From JAADEM01 sp965371855 (GTDB taxonomy: Bacteria; Bacteroidota; Bacteroidia; Bacteroidales; Marinilabiliaceae): DNA of 39,656 nucleotides. The stretch's first letter is position 1, and every line of letters begins with the position of its first letter. The translations under genes were made by a program, and so were the position numbers. Positions 25,136-33,856 of this stretch are shown piece by piece. Under the pieces are notes generated by a model. That model had not been told where the DNA came from and ran no database searches. It worked only from the letters and a program-made list of their open reading frames with translations. The stretch covers positions 1-39,656 of the forward strand of contig CBDUZZ010000041.1 of assembly GCA_965371855.1 (NCBI GenBank), written 5' to 3'.

Positions 25136-25747
25136 ATGAAAATACTTTGCATAGGAAGAAACTATGTGGATCATGCCAAAGAGCTGAATAATCCATTACC
25201 ATCGGAGCCGGTAGTTTTTTTGAAGCCTGAGACTGCTCTTTTACGGACTAACAAACCATTTTTCATACCTGATTTTGCTGAGGAGTTCCATTATGAGGTG
25301 GAGTTAGTAATACGGATAAACAGACTAGGAAAGAATATAGGTATTAAGTTTGCTCACCGATATTACGATGAAATAGGTATAGGTATTGATTTTACAGCTC
25401 GTGATTTGCAAAATAGTCTGAAAAAAAAAGGGTTGCCTTGGGAAAAGAGTAAGGCTTTCGACAACTCTGCAGCCTTAAGCAAGTTCGTTCCAATAACGAA
25501 ATTTAAGGATGTTCAAAACATTAATTTCAGATTGGATATTAATGGTGAGAAACGTCAGGAAGGTAATTCCTCACTTATGATTTTTAAGGTTGATGAGATC
25601 ATTTCTCATCTCTCAAAATATTTCACTCTGAAAATGGGTGACCTTATTTACACAGGTACTCCGGCAGGTGTTGGAACTGTTAAAATTGATGACAGGCTGC
25701 AACTTTATATTGAAGATGAACTGATGCTTGATTTTATGATAAAATAA
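25136..25747 (+). CDS. Fumarylacetoacetate hydrolase-family enzyme
   Basis: A 203-residue protein of the FAH superfamily, which act on beta-keto acids by hydrolysis, decarboxylation or isomerisation with a divalent metal. I place the start at the ATG at 25136, where the family opening MKILCIGRNYVDHAKEL begins; an ATG-less upstream extension reads through repeats. The metal and catalytic motifs FHYEVELVIRI, GIDFTARDLQ and GDLIYTGTPAGVG are complete. It is the short, single-domain form found widely in bacteria, for which oxaloacetate or acylpyruvate is a common substrate. The metabolic context here gives no further clue. Confidence 0.93.
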   Translation: MKILCIGRNYVDHAKELNNPLPSEPVVFLKPETALLRTNKPFFIPDFAEEFHYEVELVIRINRLGKNIGIKFAHRYYDEIGIGIDFTARDLQNSLKKKGLPWEKSKAFDNSAALSKFVPITKFKDVQNINFRLDINGEKRQEGNSSLMIFKVDEIISHLSKYFTLKMGDLIYTGTPAGVGTVKIDDRLQLYIEDELMLDFMIK

Positions 25748-25753
25748 AAGGTA

Positions 25754-25800
25754 ACTCACAGGGTGACTACCCTATTCCGGACAAGAGTCACCCGGTGAGT
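25754..25800. terminator. Strong hairpin between convergent genes, two-way terminator
   Basis: ACTCACAGGGTGACT (25754-25768) and AGTCACCCGGTGAGT (25786-25800) pair over 14 of 15 positions around a 17-nt loop. It fills the 59-bp space between the FAH-family gene and the large convergent gene at 25807-28791. No long T run follows on either side, so termination is inferred from position and stability. Confidence 0.65.
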
Positions 25801-25806
25801 AAAGAG

Positions 25807-28791
25807 TCATTTCCCATTAACCGCATATCCGGCAAAATTCATTGAAAAAAGAAATTCATGGTAGCTTTTTTTATCACTTATCCGATAGGCATATCTGTAA
25901 CCTATCTCAAAAGGAAAAACAAAACGGAGCAGATGAACAACGGCTCTTGCTTCAAATCCTGTTGACTGATAGTTATTCTTTCCAAAAAGCCAATTTTGAG
26001 TATCATTATGTTGAACTTTGTATGAAGCCTTAGAGTAGTCATAAAACAGATTTATGTTAATGCGTTTGAAATACATTAAACTACCAATACTGAGATCCGG
26101 ATTCCAAAGCGGAAACATATAATCATTTTTTAATGAATATAGCTCATCATTATATTCCGCAACATAGCCCCGTGGAAATTTTATGAAATCAGGGAATCCG
26201 TATTGAATTCTATAACCTTGACTGTTAGTCCCGGCAAAATCTCCACGCTTCTTTTTTTGCCAGTCATTATCGATACGTATAGCGTGATGTTTAAAAAAGC
26301 CTGGCAGGTATACTCTGGAATGAACTCCAATCAATGAGCCAAAATCATAATCCCCGTATGGTGAATGGCGGTACTTAAATTGTAATACCTGTCCCCATCT
26401 TGAAGTAACATCACGTTGGCTTCGCTTTTGTATGTTATAAAAAAACAGGCCGTAATTAATTGTGTTTATATTGTATCCTTCCGCCTCAAAATCCTCTTTT
26501 TCTCCGGTATAATACCATTTGCCGTCTAATTGTGTAACGTATGATTTACGTGCATCATAATCAAAGGCTTTAATATATCCGATGCCTACAGAAGGTTCTA
26601 TATGTCTGGACCATGCACCTCTAGAAATATTGAATGGAAGGTTGATGTCCAGATTCATCTCCAGAAATTGCTGCTTTTTTATTGACTCAACAACGAAGGT
26701 GTCTGTAGGTGTAGATGAATCATAATAAACATCATCGTTACCATATTTAACTTCGAGATTCAGTTTAGGAAACCAGCCGTTATAGATAAAGTTGAAATAG
26801 AATTTTTCACGTGTATATTGTTTGTCAGCATTATAACCCAACGTTGTAAATGTATTTCCAAGCAGGTTTTGTGATAATAGTGAAGCACCAAAATTTACCT
26901 GTTGGTCATTGAGATTGACAAAGGCAGGAGCCCAACTGTGAAAATTGAACAGATTCCATTTGGAGTATCTTTTAATTTTAAGCGTGTCACCGGTTAGATG
27001 AGTCAGGTCAGGTACTCCTTTCTCTTCTTCCATTGGATGTTTTAATAATGAATATTGTGGAGCTTGCTGAGTTGGTGTGATTTCCTTCGGCACAATGCTG
27101 TCCGTTTTGATATAAGCAAGTCTGTACCCATCAGATGAATAGTCGGAAAGAATAAGTTTATCTTTTGGGTTACTTAATGCCGCACCGGTTCCACCAAATC
27201 TTGATGATGTTATTTGTTCAACCTTTTTCGAAGTAAAATCAACTTTATAAATATTCTCAGTCCTGTTCCAGCTTCCTGAGAAATATATTTCATTATTAGT
27301 AGTAAAAGGATGTCTGATATCGGCATAAGTGGGTTCAGTAATTACATGCCATGTTTTGCTAGGCAAATCCAGATAATATATTTGTTTCCCTTCAGGAGTG
27401 AGAATGATGGTGATAAGCTTTTCTCCGTCAGGAGTCCAGACAGGAGTGAGTGGGAATTGATTGCCTGGGGTGGAAATAGTGTCAAGAGTTTTACCTGTTT
27501 CACTGTCTAAAAAAAGGATGTTGGATTTATTACTCTCCGAAATATGCACAACTGCAATTTTTTTACTGTCAGGTGATATGGCAGGAGCAAAATATCTTTT
27601 TCCGTGAGTTAACCGCTTTGCATTTCCTTTCTCAAAGTCATAAATCCAAATGTTTGACCAGTCAGCATTCTCCCAACGGAGATGTGACTCCAGCTCTGCC
27701 CAAACAAGCTTTTCTCCGGAAAGAGAAAATGGAGCTCTCTCATGGTAGCCTGGGATATAAAGATTTTTCTCCTGTTTAGTTTTTGTGTTGATAGTTACAT
27801 ACCTGGTAATTTCGCCCGGCCCTGAAACCTGAGCTATGATTGTTGTGTCATTAAAGAATTTCGGATACAGATAATTTAAGTATTGAGGATTTCGTTCGGT
27901 ATAATACTTAAAAGTTGTGAATGTTGTTGATGAATCTTTTTTAAGCCATATATCCCTCCATTCGTCAAATACATTTTTGTAAAGGGTTGTTTTGTTTTGC
28001 CCCGTAACCTTTTTTATACCATGGTTAAATGGTGTGATGCTCCAACTTTTTTTGCCGGTATTTTCCAACGCTTCTTCCCACACATCTTTACCATACATAC
28101 TACGGGCACCTGCAACAAAATGGTATCCCATAATGTAATGATTTGGCACATAATCACGATAAGAGCCTAATGCGGCTTTGTCGTATGAGTATAGTTTTTT
28201 CTCTAACAGCTGTGCTTTCATCTCCTGTTCAAAAGAAGGCAGTCGCCCTCTTCCGGTATTGGAAAGCATCCCTTCAGTCATTACGGCATCACCTTCCAAA
28301 AACCACATTGGAACATAAAGCCCGAGTATTGCCCCAGTGGCTTGTTGGCCAAAAACGAAACTTAAAGCTTTTGTAAATCCTGTATTTAGTTTGTCTATCT
28401 GTACTACATGCCTGAATTCATGAATGGCTAATTGTTGTAGATAATCCTGTGCAAAAATATCCTGATTGGCAGTGGGGTAGAGCTCAATACGTTTTGGAGC
28501 CCATGAAACAAAACCATTTGAATATGCCGAATGGGAGTGTATAAGAACGTCTATCTTTTTGGGGCTATGGCCAAGGGTATAACCACCATACAGATATACT
28601 TTCTCGAAAATGGCTGTTAACCTCCGTGCCTCTTTTTCAAATTCCTTAGGGAAAACAACTCTGAAATGTTCAGTTTTTAATTGCTGCCATTTAATACTTG
28701 CCGGGTCGGAGCCCGATGAGTAGTATTGGGCAAAAGTTGTTAAACTAAAAAAGAATAGACTAATAGTATATGCTAATTTTTTGTATTTCAA
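25807..28791 (-). CDS. Exported metalloprotease-like / beta-propeller / barrel protein
   Basis: A 994-residue exported protein of composite build. A signal peptide (about 1-21, ending FAQ) is followed by a gluzincin-like domain with HEFRH at 124-128 (an HExxH zinc motif) and Glu166 in WFLEGDAVMTE as the probable third ligand. A TolB/PD40-type beta-propeller covers about 300-560 (RYFAPAISPDSKKIAVVH, FPLTPVWTPDGEKLITI). The last 380 residues are rich in alternating aromatic strands like an outer-membrane barrel and end in a short Asn/Gly/Lys tail. It uses a TTG start; no in-frame ATG lies nearby. Bacteroidetes have related proteins often named only for TolB. An outer-membrane-anchored protease or peptide-sensing role is plausible; activity is unproven. 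Confidence 0.8.
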   Translation of the reverse strand: MKYKKLAYTISLFFFSLTTFAQYYSSGSDPASIKWQQLKTEHFRVVFPKEFEKEARRLTAIFEKVYLYGGYTLGHSPKKIDVLIHSHSAYSNGFVSWAPKRIELYPTANQDIFAQDYLQQLAIHEFRHVVQIDKLNTGFTKALSFVFGQQATGAILGLYVPMWFLEGDAVMTEGMLSNTGRGRLPSFEQEMKAQLLEKKLYSYDKAALGSYRDYVPNHYIMGYHFVAGARSMYGKDVWEEALENTGKKSWSITPFNHGIKKVTGQNKTTLYKNVFDEWRDIWLKKDSSTTFTTFKYYTERNPQYLNYLYPKFFNDTTIIAQVSGPGEITRYVTINTKTKQEKNLYIPGYHERAPFSLSGEKLVWAELESHLRWENADWSNIWIYDFEKGNAKRLTHGKRYFAPAISPDSKKIAVVHISESNKSNILFLDSETGKTLDTISTPGNQFPLTPVWTPDGEKLITIILTPEGKQIYYLDLPSKTWHVITEPTYADIRHPFTTNNEIYFSGSWNRTENIYKVDFTSKKVEQITSSRFGGTGAALSNPKDKLILSDYSSDGYRLAYIKTDSIVPKEITPTQQAPQYSLLKHPMEEEKGVPDLTHLTGDTLKIKRYSKWNLFNFHSWAPAFVNLNDQQVNFGASLLSQNLLGNTFTTLGYNADKQYTREKFYFNFIYNGWFPKLNLEVKYGNDDVYYDSSTPTDTFVVESIKKQQFLEMNLDINLPFNISRGAWSRHIEPSVGIGYIKAFDYDARKSYVTQLDGKWYYTGEKEDFEAEGYNINTINYGLFFYNIQKRSQRDVTSRWGQVLQFKYRHSPYGDYDFGSLIGVHSRVYLPGFFKHHAIRIDNDWQKKKRGDFAGTNSQGYRIQYGFPDFIKFPRGYVAEYNDELYSLKNDYMFPLWNPDLSIGSLMYFKRININLFYDYSKASYKVQHNDTQNWLFGKNNYQSTGFEARAVVHLLRFVFPFEIGYRYAYRISDKKSYHEFLFSMNFAGYAVNGK

Positions 28792-28937
28792 TGTGACTGT
28801 TTTTTGTATTATTTCGAATCCTGTTGTAAAATATCCATAAATGTAGCAAATATTATTTTGATAAACTTTGTGGCATATTCGTGATTTATTACATTTCGGA
28901 CTTTCAGCCCTCTAAAAAATTGATACGTAAATATCAC

Positions 28938-28954
28938 TCCCGATTGAATCGGGA
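28938..28954. repeat. Short palindrome TCCCGATT-G-AATCGGGA
   Basis: An 8-bp stem with a single-base centre, of a kind scattered between genes in Bacteroidetes. It lies in the 492-bp gap upstream of the GH13 gene, 147 bp from the start of the large convergent-side gene, and may act as a terminator or a REP-like element. Confidence 0.5.
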
Positions 28955-28988
28955 TGTTTCACTTCGCCCTGTGCTTTTACCTATAATC

Positions 28989-29009
28989 CCTGCCTACTGG
29001 TCAGGCAGG
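28989..29009. repeat. Short inverted repeat CCTGCCT-N7-AGGCAGG
   Basis: Perfect 7-bp arms around a 7-nt loop, 34 bp after the preceding palindrome. Together they make the first half of this gap a cluster of REP-like hairpins without coding content. Confidence 0.5.
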
Positions 29010-29091
29010 CTTTCAGGATTTGATATCGTGCAAATACAAAATTAATAAATTATTTCTCCTAGCACCTCAAAATAATATTTAGCCTAAATGT

Positions 29092-29099
29092 TATCTTTG
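29092..29099 (+). promoter_or_regulatory. Predicted -7 box upstream of the GH13 gene
   Basis: TATCTTTG matches TAnnTTTG. No clear -33 box is seen 19-21 bp upstream. The predicted transcript start (about 29106) is some 180 nt before the coding start and lies upstream of the inverted-repeat element at 29143-29263, which would therefore be in the leader. Confidence 0.45.
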
Positions 29100-29142
29100 C
29101 AAAAAAGGATAATTAAGAAAATTGTATTTTAAAAATCGAGGC

Positions 29143-29263
29143 TGTCCAAAAAGTCGTCATTCCGAGCGGAGCAAGGGAATCTCACAAAACTAAACTACTG
29201 TAATTCTACAGATTGCTTCTTCGTTCCTCATCGCAATGACGTCAAGTTTTTTCTTTTTGGACA
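29143..29263. mobile_element. MITE-like inverted-repeat element
   Basis: A 121-bp element bounded by TGTCCAAAAAG (29143-29153) and CTTTTTGGACA (29253-29263), perfect 11-bp inverted ends. Internal arms CGTCATT (29155-29161) and AATGACG (29235-29241) extend the pairing, and an inner AATCT/AGATT pair makes the whole a long imperfect hairpin. It has no ORF of its own. It resembles the dispersed GTCATTCCGAGC-type repeats of Bacteroidetes. It sits between the GH13 promoter and start codon. No clear target-site duplication could be read. Confidence 0.65.
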
Positions 29264-29283
29264 TCTTCTTAGAGTGGGCTATT

Positions 29284-30984
29284 ATGACTAAACAAATAAT
29301 ATATCAGGTGTTGCCACGACTGTTTGGCAATTCGAAAGGAAAGAACATTAAGAATGGCACAATAGAGCAGAATGGAAGCGGTAAATTCAATTACTTTACC
29401 GATAAAGCCATTGAGGGCATCAAGGAACTCGGGGTCACTCATGTCTGGTTTACTGGGATTATTGAACATGCTACGCAAACAGATTATAGCAAGTATGGTA
29501 TTGTGTCTGATTACCCGGAGGTTGTAAAAGGACTGGCCGGTAGCCCGTATGCTATAAAAGATTACTATGATGTTGATCCTGATCTGGCAGAAAATGTTCC
29601 TGACAGGATGAAAGAGTTTGAAAATCTTATTGAACGAACCCACAACGCAGGGCTTAAAGTGATTATTGATTTTGTTCCAAACCACCTTGCACGGCAGTAT
29701 GTGTCAGATTCAAAACCTGAAGGAGTAAATGACTTTGGTGATGAGGATGATGAGAGCGTTGCTTTTGCCCGGGAGAACAATTTTCACTACCTGCTTAATA
29801 CAGAGTTTCGTTCTCCTGTTAAATCGCAAGAGCCTGCCCGCAAGTGGATTGAGAATCCGGCAAAGGTAACCGGGAATGATTGCCTGACAGCTGAACCATC
29901 TATTAATGACTGGTACGAAACGGTTAAGTTGAATTACGGGGTTGATCTGTTTGACAACAGAAAAGGTCATTTTGATCCCGTTCCTGATACCTGGATTAAG
30001 ATGAAAGATGTGCTGATGTTTTGGGCAGGAAAGAGTATTGACGGTTTCCGTTGCGATATGGCTGAAATGGTACCGCTTGAGTTTTGGAGCTGGGTAATAC
30101 CTCAAGTTAAAGAAGTCTTTTCTGAAATTGTATTTGTGGGTGAGGTGTATCAGCCTCAGCTTTACAGACCTTTCATAAAGGCCGGATTTGACTGGCTTTA
30201 CGATAAGGTTGGTTTTTATGATACTTTGCGTGATGTGATGACCGGCAAGAAGCCTGCAACTCACCTATCCGGAGCATTGAATGCCATTGATGATATTAAA
30301 GATAATATGTTGTTCTTTTTGGAGAATCATGATGAGCAGCGTATCGCATCAGATTTTTTTGCAGGTAATCCATCGAAAGGTTTTGCTGGCACATTGTTAT
30401 CAGCTACAGTGTACAACAATCCGTTTATGCTCTATTTTGGTCAGGAAATTGGAGAAAGTGGAATGGACGAAGAGGGCTTTAGCCGAACAGATGGCAGAAC
30501 AACCATATTCGATTATTGGAAAGTAACATCTTTTGATAATTGGATAAACAGAGGAAATTTTGATGGAGGAGCTCTTACTCCTGAGCAGGCATCTTTACGC
30601 AATAACTACAGCAAACTTCTATCACTTGTTAAGACTGATGAGGTTCTGAATTCACAAGGTTTTTATGATCTGATGTGGTATAATGCCGATAATGATTTTT
30701 TTAACAGCTCTGTTTTGTACGCATTTTTAAGATATTCAGTTAAGCAGTGTTATCTTGTCGTTGTTAATTTCTCTGATGATGATATCGAAACCAGAGTAAG
30801 AATTCCTGAGCATGCTTTTGAAACTACAGGTATGGGAAAGGATGGATATTTCAGAGGAAAAGACCTGCTTAACGGTAAGGTAAAAGTTCAGTTCCCTACA
30901 GCAGTTGCTATGAATAATGGGATAGGCATGAAAATTTCCGGAAATAATGGAGTGGTGATACCTTTGAGTAAAAAGAAAAAATAA
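29284..30984 (+). CDS. GH13 alpha-amylase family glycosidase
   Basis: A 566-residue cytoplasmic GH13 enzyme without signal peptide. The start is taken at the ATG at 29284 (MTKQIIYQVLPRLFGN); an upstream in-frame ATG at 29236 lies within the repeat element and is unlikely. The conserved GH13 regions are present: DFVPNH (129-134), GFRCDMAEM with nucleophile Asp258, FVGEVYQ with acid/base Glu287, and FLENHDEQR with transition-state stabiliser Asp350. A C-terminal beta domain closes the protein. It acts on alpha-1,4-linked glucans such as glycogen or maltodextrin; whether it is hydrolase or transferase cannot be told. No starch-utilisation genes are adjacent, so it probably serves storage-glucan metabolism. 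Confidence 0.93.
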   Translation: MTKQIIYQVLPRLFGNSKGKNIKNGTIEQNGSGKFNYFTDKAIEGIKELGVTHVWFTGIIEHATQTDYSKYGIVSDYPEVVKGLAGSPYAIKDYYDVDPDLAENVPDRMKEFENLIERTHNAGLKVIIDFVPNHLARQYVSDSKPEGVNDFGDEDDESVAFARENNFHYLLNTEFRSPVKSQEPARKWIENPAKVTGNDCLTAEPSINDWYETVKLNYGVDLFDNRKGHFDPVPDTWIKMKDVLMFWAGKSIDGFRCDMAEMVPLEFWSWVIPQVKEVFSEIVFVGEVYQPQLYRPFIKAGFDWLYDKVGFYDTLRDVMTGKKPATHLSGALNAIDDIKDNMLFFLENHDEQRIASDFFAGNPSKGFAGTLLSATVYNNPFMLYFGQEIGESGMDEEGFSRTDGRTTIFDYWKVTSFDNWINRGNFDGGALTPEQASLRNNYSKLLSLVKTDEVLNSQGFYDLMWYNADNDFFNSSVLYAFLRYSVKQCYLVVVNFSDDDIETRVRIPEHAFETTGMGKDGYFRGKDLLNGKVKVQFPTAVAMNNGIGMKISGNNGVVIPLSKKKK

Positions 30985-30989
30985 AAACA

Positions 30990-31020
30990 TTTGCCAACTA
31001 ATAAATTAGTTATATATTTG
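30990..31020 (+). promoter_or_regulatory. Predicted promoter of the TlpA-like lipoprotein gene
   Basis: TTTG at 30990-30993 and TATATTTG at 31013-31020 are spaced by 19 bp, a full Bacteroidetes consensus match. It begins 6 bp after the GH13 stop, so the lipoprotein gene at 31048 is an independent unit. Confidence 0.65.
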
Positions 31021-31047
31021 TTTGTACTAACATAAAAGTATAAACAA

Positions 31048-32256
31048 ATGAAAACAATTAAAACACGACCAAACTTGCTTTCCTTTTTGATTGTAGTCGT
31101 TTCTTTATCTCTTTTCAGTTGCAGCGGTAGAAAGAAAACACCGATAGAAGAACTGAAGCTTATCGGGCAAAAAATGCAGCAGAATAAAACTTTAGAATAT
31201 TCATATTATACAAAATTTTATACCAGTTATTCCGGAGATACAATTTCATTAGAAGGCAGAATGTATTTTACGCCTAATGTACAGGACACTGCTATAGGAA
31301 TGAACTTTTATAATAAAACGTATGTTGACAAAAGACTCTATTCGGATAGTTTTTATAATGGTAAATATATCATTTCATTAATGCATGCAGATAGTACAGT
31401 AAGAAAAAAACCATTGTGTGATTATAGAAATGGGCATATGACCGCCTATCCTTTTTTGGAACTCTCTTATGGAGCAATAAAACTTTTTCTTAACGATTCT
31501 GCTTTTTATTCAAACATTGATTCTCTTAAAAGAAAAAACGTCTCATATAAAGGGAAAAGGTATTCTTCTTTCACATTTTGGGTCGATAATGAACTTATCA
31601 ATACATATAAGATAGGACAAAAAGGTAGAACTAAAGTGAAACTAATAGTTAGAAAGTCGGATTTCCTACCTGTTTTTTATTCCCAACATCAAATTTATAA
31701 AAGAAAGACTCATGAGGATTTTGTCTATAGCGAAGCTAAATTCAGAAAATATTTATTCGACAATAATTATCCGGATTCTTTGTTTACAATCGAAAGTATA
31801 CCCAAATATTATAGTTGGGATAAAAGGTTTATGAAGATATTGACTCCAGAAACTACTGCTCCTGAGTGGAAGTTACCCTTAATTGGGGGGGATTCAATTT
31901 CGTTATCGGAATTAAAAGGAAAGTTTGTGTTGTTGGATTTTTGGTTTATCGGATGTGGTAGTTGTATAGAGTCAATACCAACACTGAATGATTTACAAAG
32001 TGAATACAAGGATGATGGTTTTGTTGTTATAGGTATAAATTGTTTTAATGAGCATAAAGGTAAGATAGAGCAGTATTGTAAAGATAGAGAAATGAGATAC
32101 CTTAACGTATGGAAAGGGGATGGAATTACTGATGAGTATAAAATTAAAGGTGCACCAATTTTTTATCTGATAAACAAAGACGGCAAGATTGTTTATTCAC
32201 AGGTTGGACATAACAGTGAAAAATTAATTGATGCAGTAAAAAGCATTTTGAAGTAG
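31048..32256 (+). CDS. TlpA/ResA-like thioredoxin-fold lipoprotein
   Basis: A 402-residue lipoprotein. The signal peptide ends in LFSC with Cys25 as the anchor. Residues about 30-260 form a domain I do not recognise, rich in beta strands, which resembles the N-terminal halves of Bacteroidetes redoxin lipoproteins. The C-terminal third is a TlpA/AhpC-TSA-type thioredoxin fold with VLLDFWFIGCGSCIESIPTL and the active-site pair Cys303/Cys306, then the cis-proline region KGAPIFYLINKDGK. It likely reduces or rearranges disulfides on the periplasmic face of the membrane. It has its own promoter and no clear operon partner; the client protein is unknown. Confidence 0.92.
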   Translation: MKTIKTRPNLLSFLIVVVSLSLFSCSGRKKTPIEELKLIGQKMQQNKTLEYSYYTKFYTSYSGDTISLEGRMYFTPNVQDTAIGMNFYNKTYVDKRLYSDSFYNGKYIISLMHADSTVRKKPLCDYRNGHMTAYPFLELSYGAIKLFLNDSAFYSNIDSLKRKNVSYKGKRYSSFTFWVDNELINTYKIGQKGRTKVKLIVRKSDFLPVFYSQHQIYKRKTHEDFVYSEAKFRKYLFDNNYPDSLFTIESIPKYYSWDKRFMKILTPETTAPEWKLPLIGGDSISLSELKGKFVLLDFWFIGCGSCIESIPTLNDLQSEYKDDGFVVIGINCFNEHKGKIEQYCKDREMRYLNVWKGDGITDEYKIKGAPIFYLINKDGKIVYSQVGHNSEKLIDAVKSILK

Positions 32257-32396
32257 AGAATATAAATGGTATAAAGAAACCTTTGCTAATGTAGGAGAAA
32301 CGAAAAGTTACTCAACATTCTTTTTAAACTATAATATAATTATGGAACTTTATTATTTGTGTATGCCAACTATAAATCATAAAGAGCCAAGAATAA

Positions 32397-33644
32397 CTAA
32401 TCTTCTGTGAAAGCTTTGTTTATCAGATAAGCTGGAAGATATCTGACGTTTTCTGTTATAGTGTTTAGTTGAAGATTTATTACATACGAATGTGATATAT
32501 TTTCTCTTTCATTAAAGCTGTTCAGTGCTTTAATATAAACAGGTTTTTCAAGCTGTTTGTATTTAACTTCAACTGATATTTTTTTTGTCATATCGTTAAT
32601 TATGAAGTCTACTTCAGTACCATCGCGTGTTCTGAAAAAGTTAATTGTGCAGTAGTTTTGAATTGATTTTAATATTTCAAGAAAAACAAAGTTTTCGAAA
32701 AGTGCACCTGAATCACTTCTTAATTCGAGAGGGATGAAATTTTGTATGATTATGTTGCGAATGCCAAGGTCGAGAAAATAAACCTTTTTCATTTTCTTGA
32801 TTGTTTTTTTTGCATTGGCTTCGTAAGGTGATATCATTTTTATGATGTACATCTGTTCGAGCAGGTAAATGTACTCTTCGCATTTATTGTATGTCAAGCC
32901 TGTCGTTCTTGAAAGCTTATTGATGTTTACTAAGTTTCCTGTTTGGATGGCAAGTGCTGACAAAAGCTTGTTAAACCCTACTGAGTCAGTATTTCTGACG
33001 TAACTTTTAACATCACGTAGAAGATATGTTTTAAAAATGTCATCCAATATTTGCATCTTATCTTCCGGTTTGTTTGTAAGGCAAACGCGAGGCATTCCTC
33101 CATATAGTAATTGTTCGTTTAATACCTGTTTAATTTGACTTGAGATTATTGTAGTACTCGTATTGCTGTTATATTTTTCAAACTCGTTATAAAGTGTTTT
33201 GTCTTTGAATAGGATGTTTTCAGCAAAAGAAAGAGAGTATGAGTTAATCATTCTTAACCTTCCGGCAAGTGATTCTTCAACCTGCTGAATTATGTCAAGA
33301 CTACTACTGCCGCTACATAAGATTTTTAATCCGGTAAAATTATCAACAAGAATTTTTAATGAAGATGAAATCTTATTTATCATCTGAAATTCATCAATAA
33401 TCAAAAGTCCGGAAAGAGATTTGTTTAAATTTATTTTTAAATACTCAATTACACTATTTATATCAGAAAAAAGATTTTGGGTGTCAGGATGCTGACCATC
33501 CATACGAATAATGGTAGTATCAGTTTTAAATGACTTAAGTAAAGATGTTTTACCTACCTGTCTTGCACCTATTAATACGGTTATAGATACTTGTTGTATG
33601 CTTTTATCTATCTCTTTAAGATAGTTGTTTCTGTTGATTAGCAT
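32397..33644 (-). CDS. AAA ATPase with C-terminal DUF4143 domain
   Basis: A 415-residue P-loop ATPase of the AAA_14/DUF4143 class. I start it at the ATG at 33644 (MLINRNNYLKEI); an upstream ATG at 33689 would add 15 hydrophobic residues of unlikely function. Walker A is GARQVGKTS (26-34) and Walker B is LLIIDEFQM (80-88). SSSLDIIQQVEESLAGR and a winged-helix-like segment (about 220-290) follow. The C-terminal DUF4143 part has the nuclease-like motif FFRTRDGTEVDFII and VEVKYK, as in restriction-endonuclease folds. The role of this abundant family is unsettled. The upstream region carries palindromes with a 32-bp period (33692-33762) that are probably bound by this protein or an unlinked regulator. 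Confidence 0.92.
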   Translation of the reverse strand: MLINRNNYLKEIDKSIQQVSITVLIGARQVGKTSLLKSFKTDTTIIRMDGQHPDTQNLFSDINSVIEYLKINLNKSLSGLLIIDEFQMINKISSSLKILVDNFTGLKILCSGSSSLDIIQQVEESLAGRLRMINSYSLSFAENILFKDKTLYNEFEKYNSNTSTTIISSQIKQVLNEQLLYGGMPRVCLTNKPEDKMQILDDIFKTYLLRDVKSYVRNTDSVGFNKLLSALAIQTGNLVNINKLSRTTGLTYNKCEEYIYLLEQMYIIKMISPYEANAKKTIKKMKKVYFLDLGIRNIIIQNFIPLELRSDSGALFENFVFLEILKSIQNYCTINFFRTRDGTEVDFIINDMTKKISVEVKYKQLEKPVYIKALNSFNERENISHSYVINLQLNTITENVRYLPAYLINKAFTED

Positions 33645-33691
33645 TGTGTTTTTTATTTCAAAATTATAAAAAGTTATTAGAAAAATCAAGT

Positions 33692-33762
33692 ATAGTCGCG
33701 ACTATTTTAGTGAAAATGCAAAAATAGTCGCGACTATTTTGGTAAAAGTACTGAAATAGTCG
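33692..33762. repeat. Palindrome array with 32-bp period upstream of the AAA ATPase
   Basis: A 14-bp palindrome (33692-33705) and a 20-bp perfect palindrome AAAATAGTCGCGACTATTTT (33721-33740) share the core TAGTCGCGACTA, with centres 32 bp apart. A third, half-site AATAGTCG (33755-33762) falls exactly 32 bp further on. The AT-rich flanks after each unit are also similar. The spacing is about three helical turns, so the sites face the same side of the DNA. They lie between the divergent ATPase gene and the NA37 gene and most resemble a cooperative operator. Confidence 0.75.
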
Positions 33763-33825
33763 GTATGAAAACGTGAAGAGTTAGCTCAAAAAAAATAGAA
33801 GATGTATTATTTTTAGTTTTTATTT

Positions 33826-33833
33826 TATCTTTG
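33826..33833 (+). promoter_or_regulatory. Predicted -7 box for the NA37 gene
   Basis: TATCTTTG matches TAnnTTTG and lies 24 bp before the ATG at 33857. A -33 box is not clear. The box is 63 bp downstream of the last palindrome half-site. Confidence 0.45.
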
Positions 33834-33856
33834 TTTGTTTCAATAAAAGAAGAACA

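Noticed and set aside
29236..29283. Upstream start for the GH13 gene
   Set aside because: It lies in the right arm of the inverted-repeat element and adds a hydrophobic stretch unlike the family; the ATG at 29284 starts the conserved sequence.
29269..30264. Long open frames on the minus strand opposite the GH13 gene
   Set aside because: They lack family motifs and lie fully opposite a well-supported GH13 gene; they are shadows of its codon use.
33692..33762. Possible short CRISPR array
   Set aside because: Only two full units and a half-site, the intervening sequences are similar to each other rather than unique, and no cas genes are nearby. A palindromic operator fits better.
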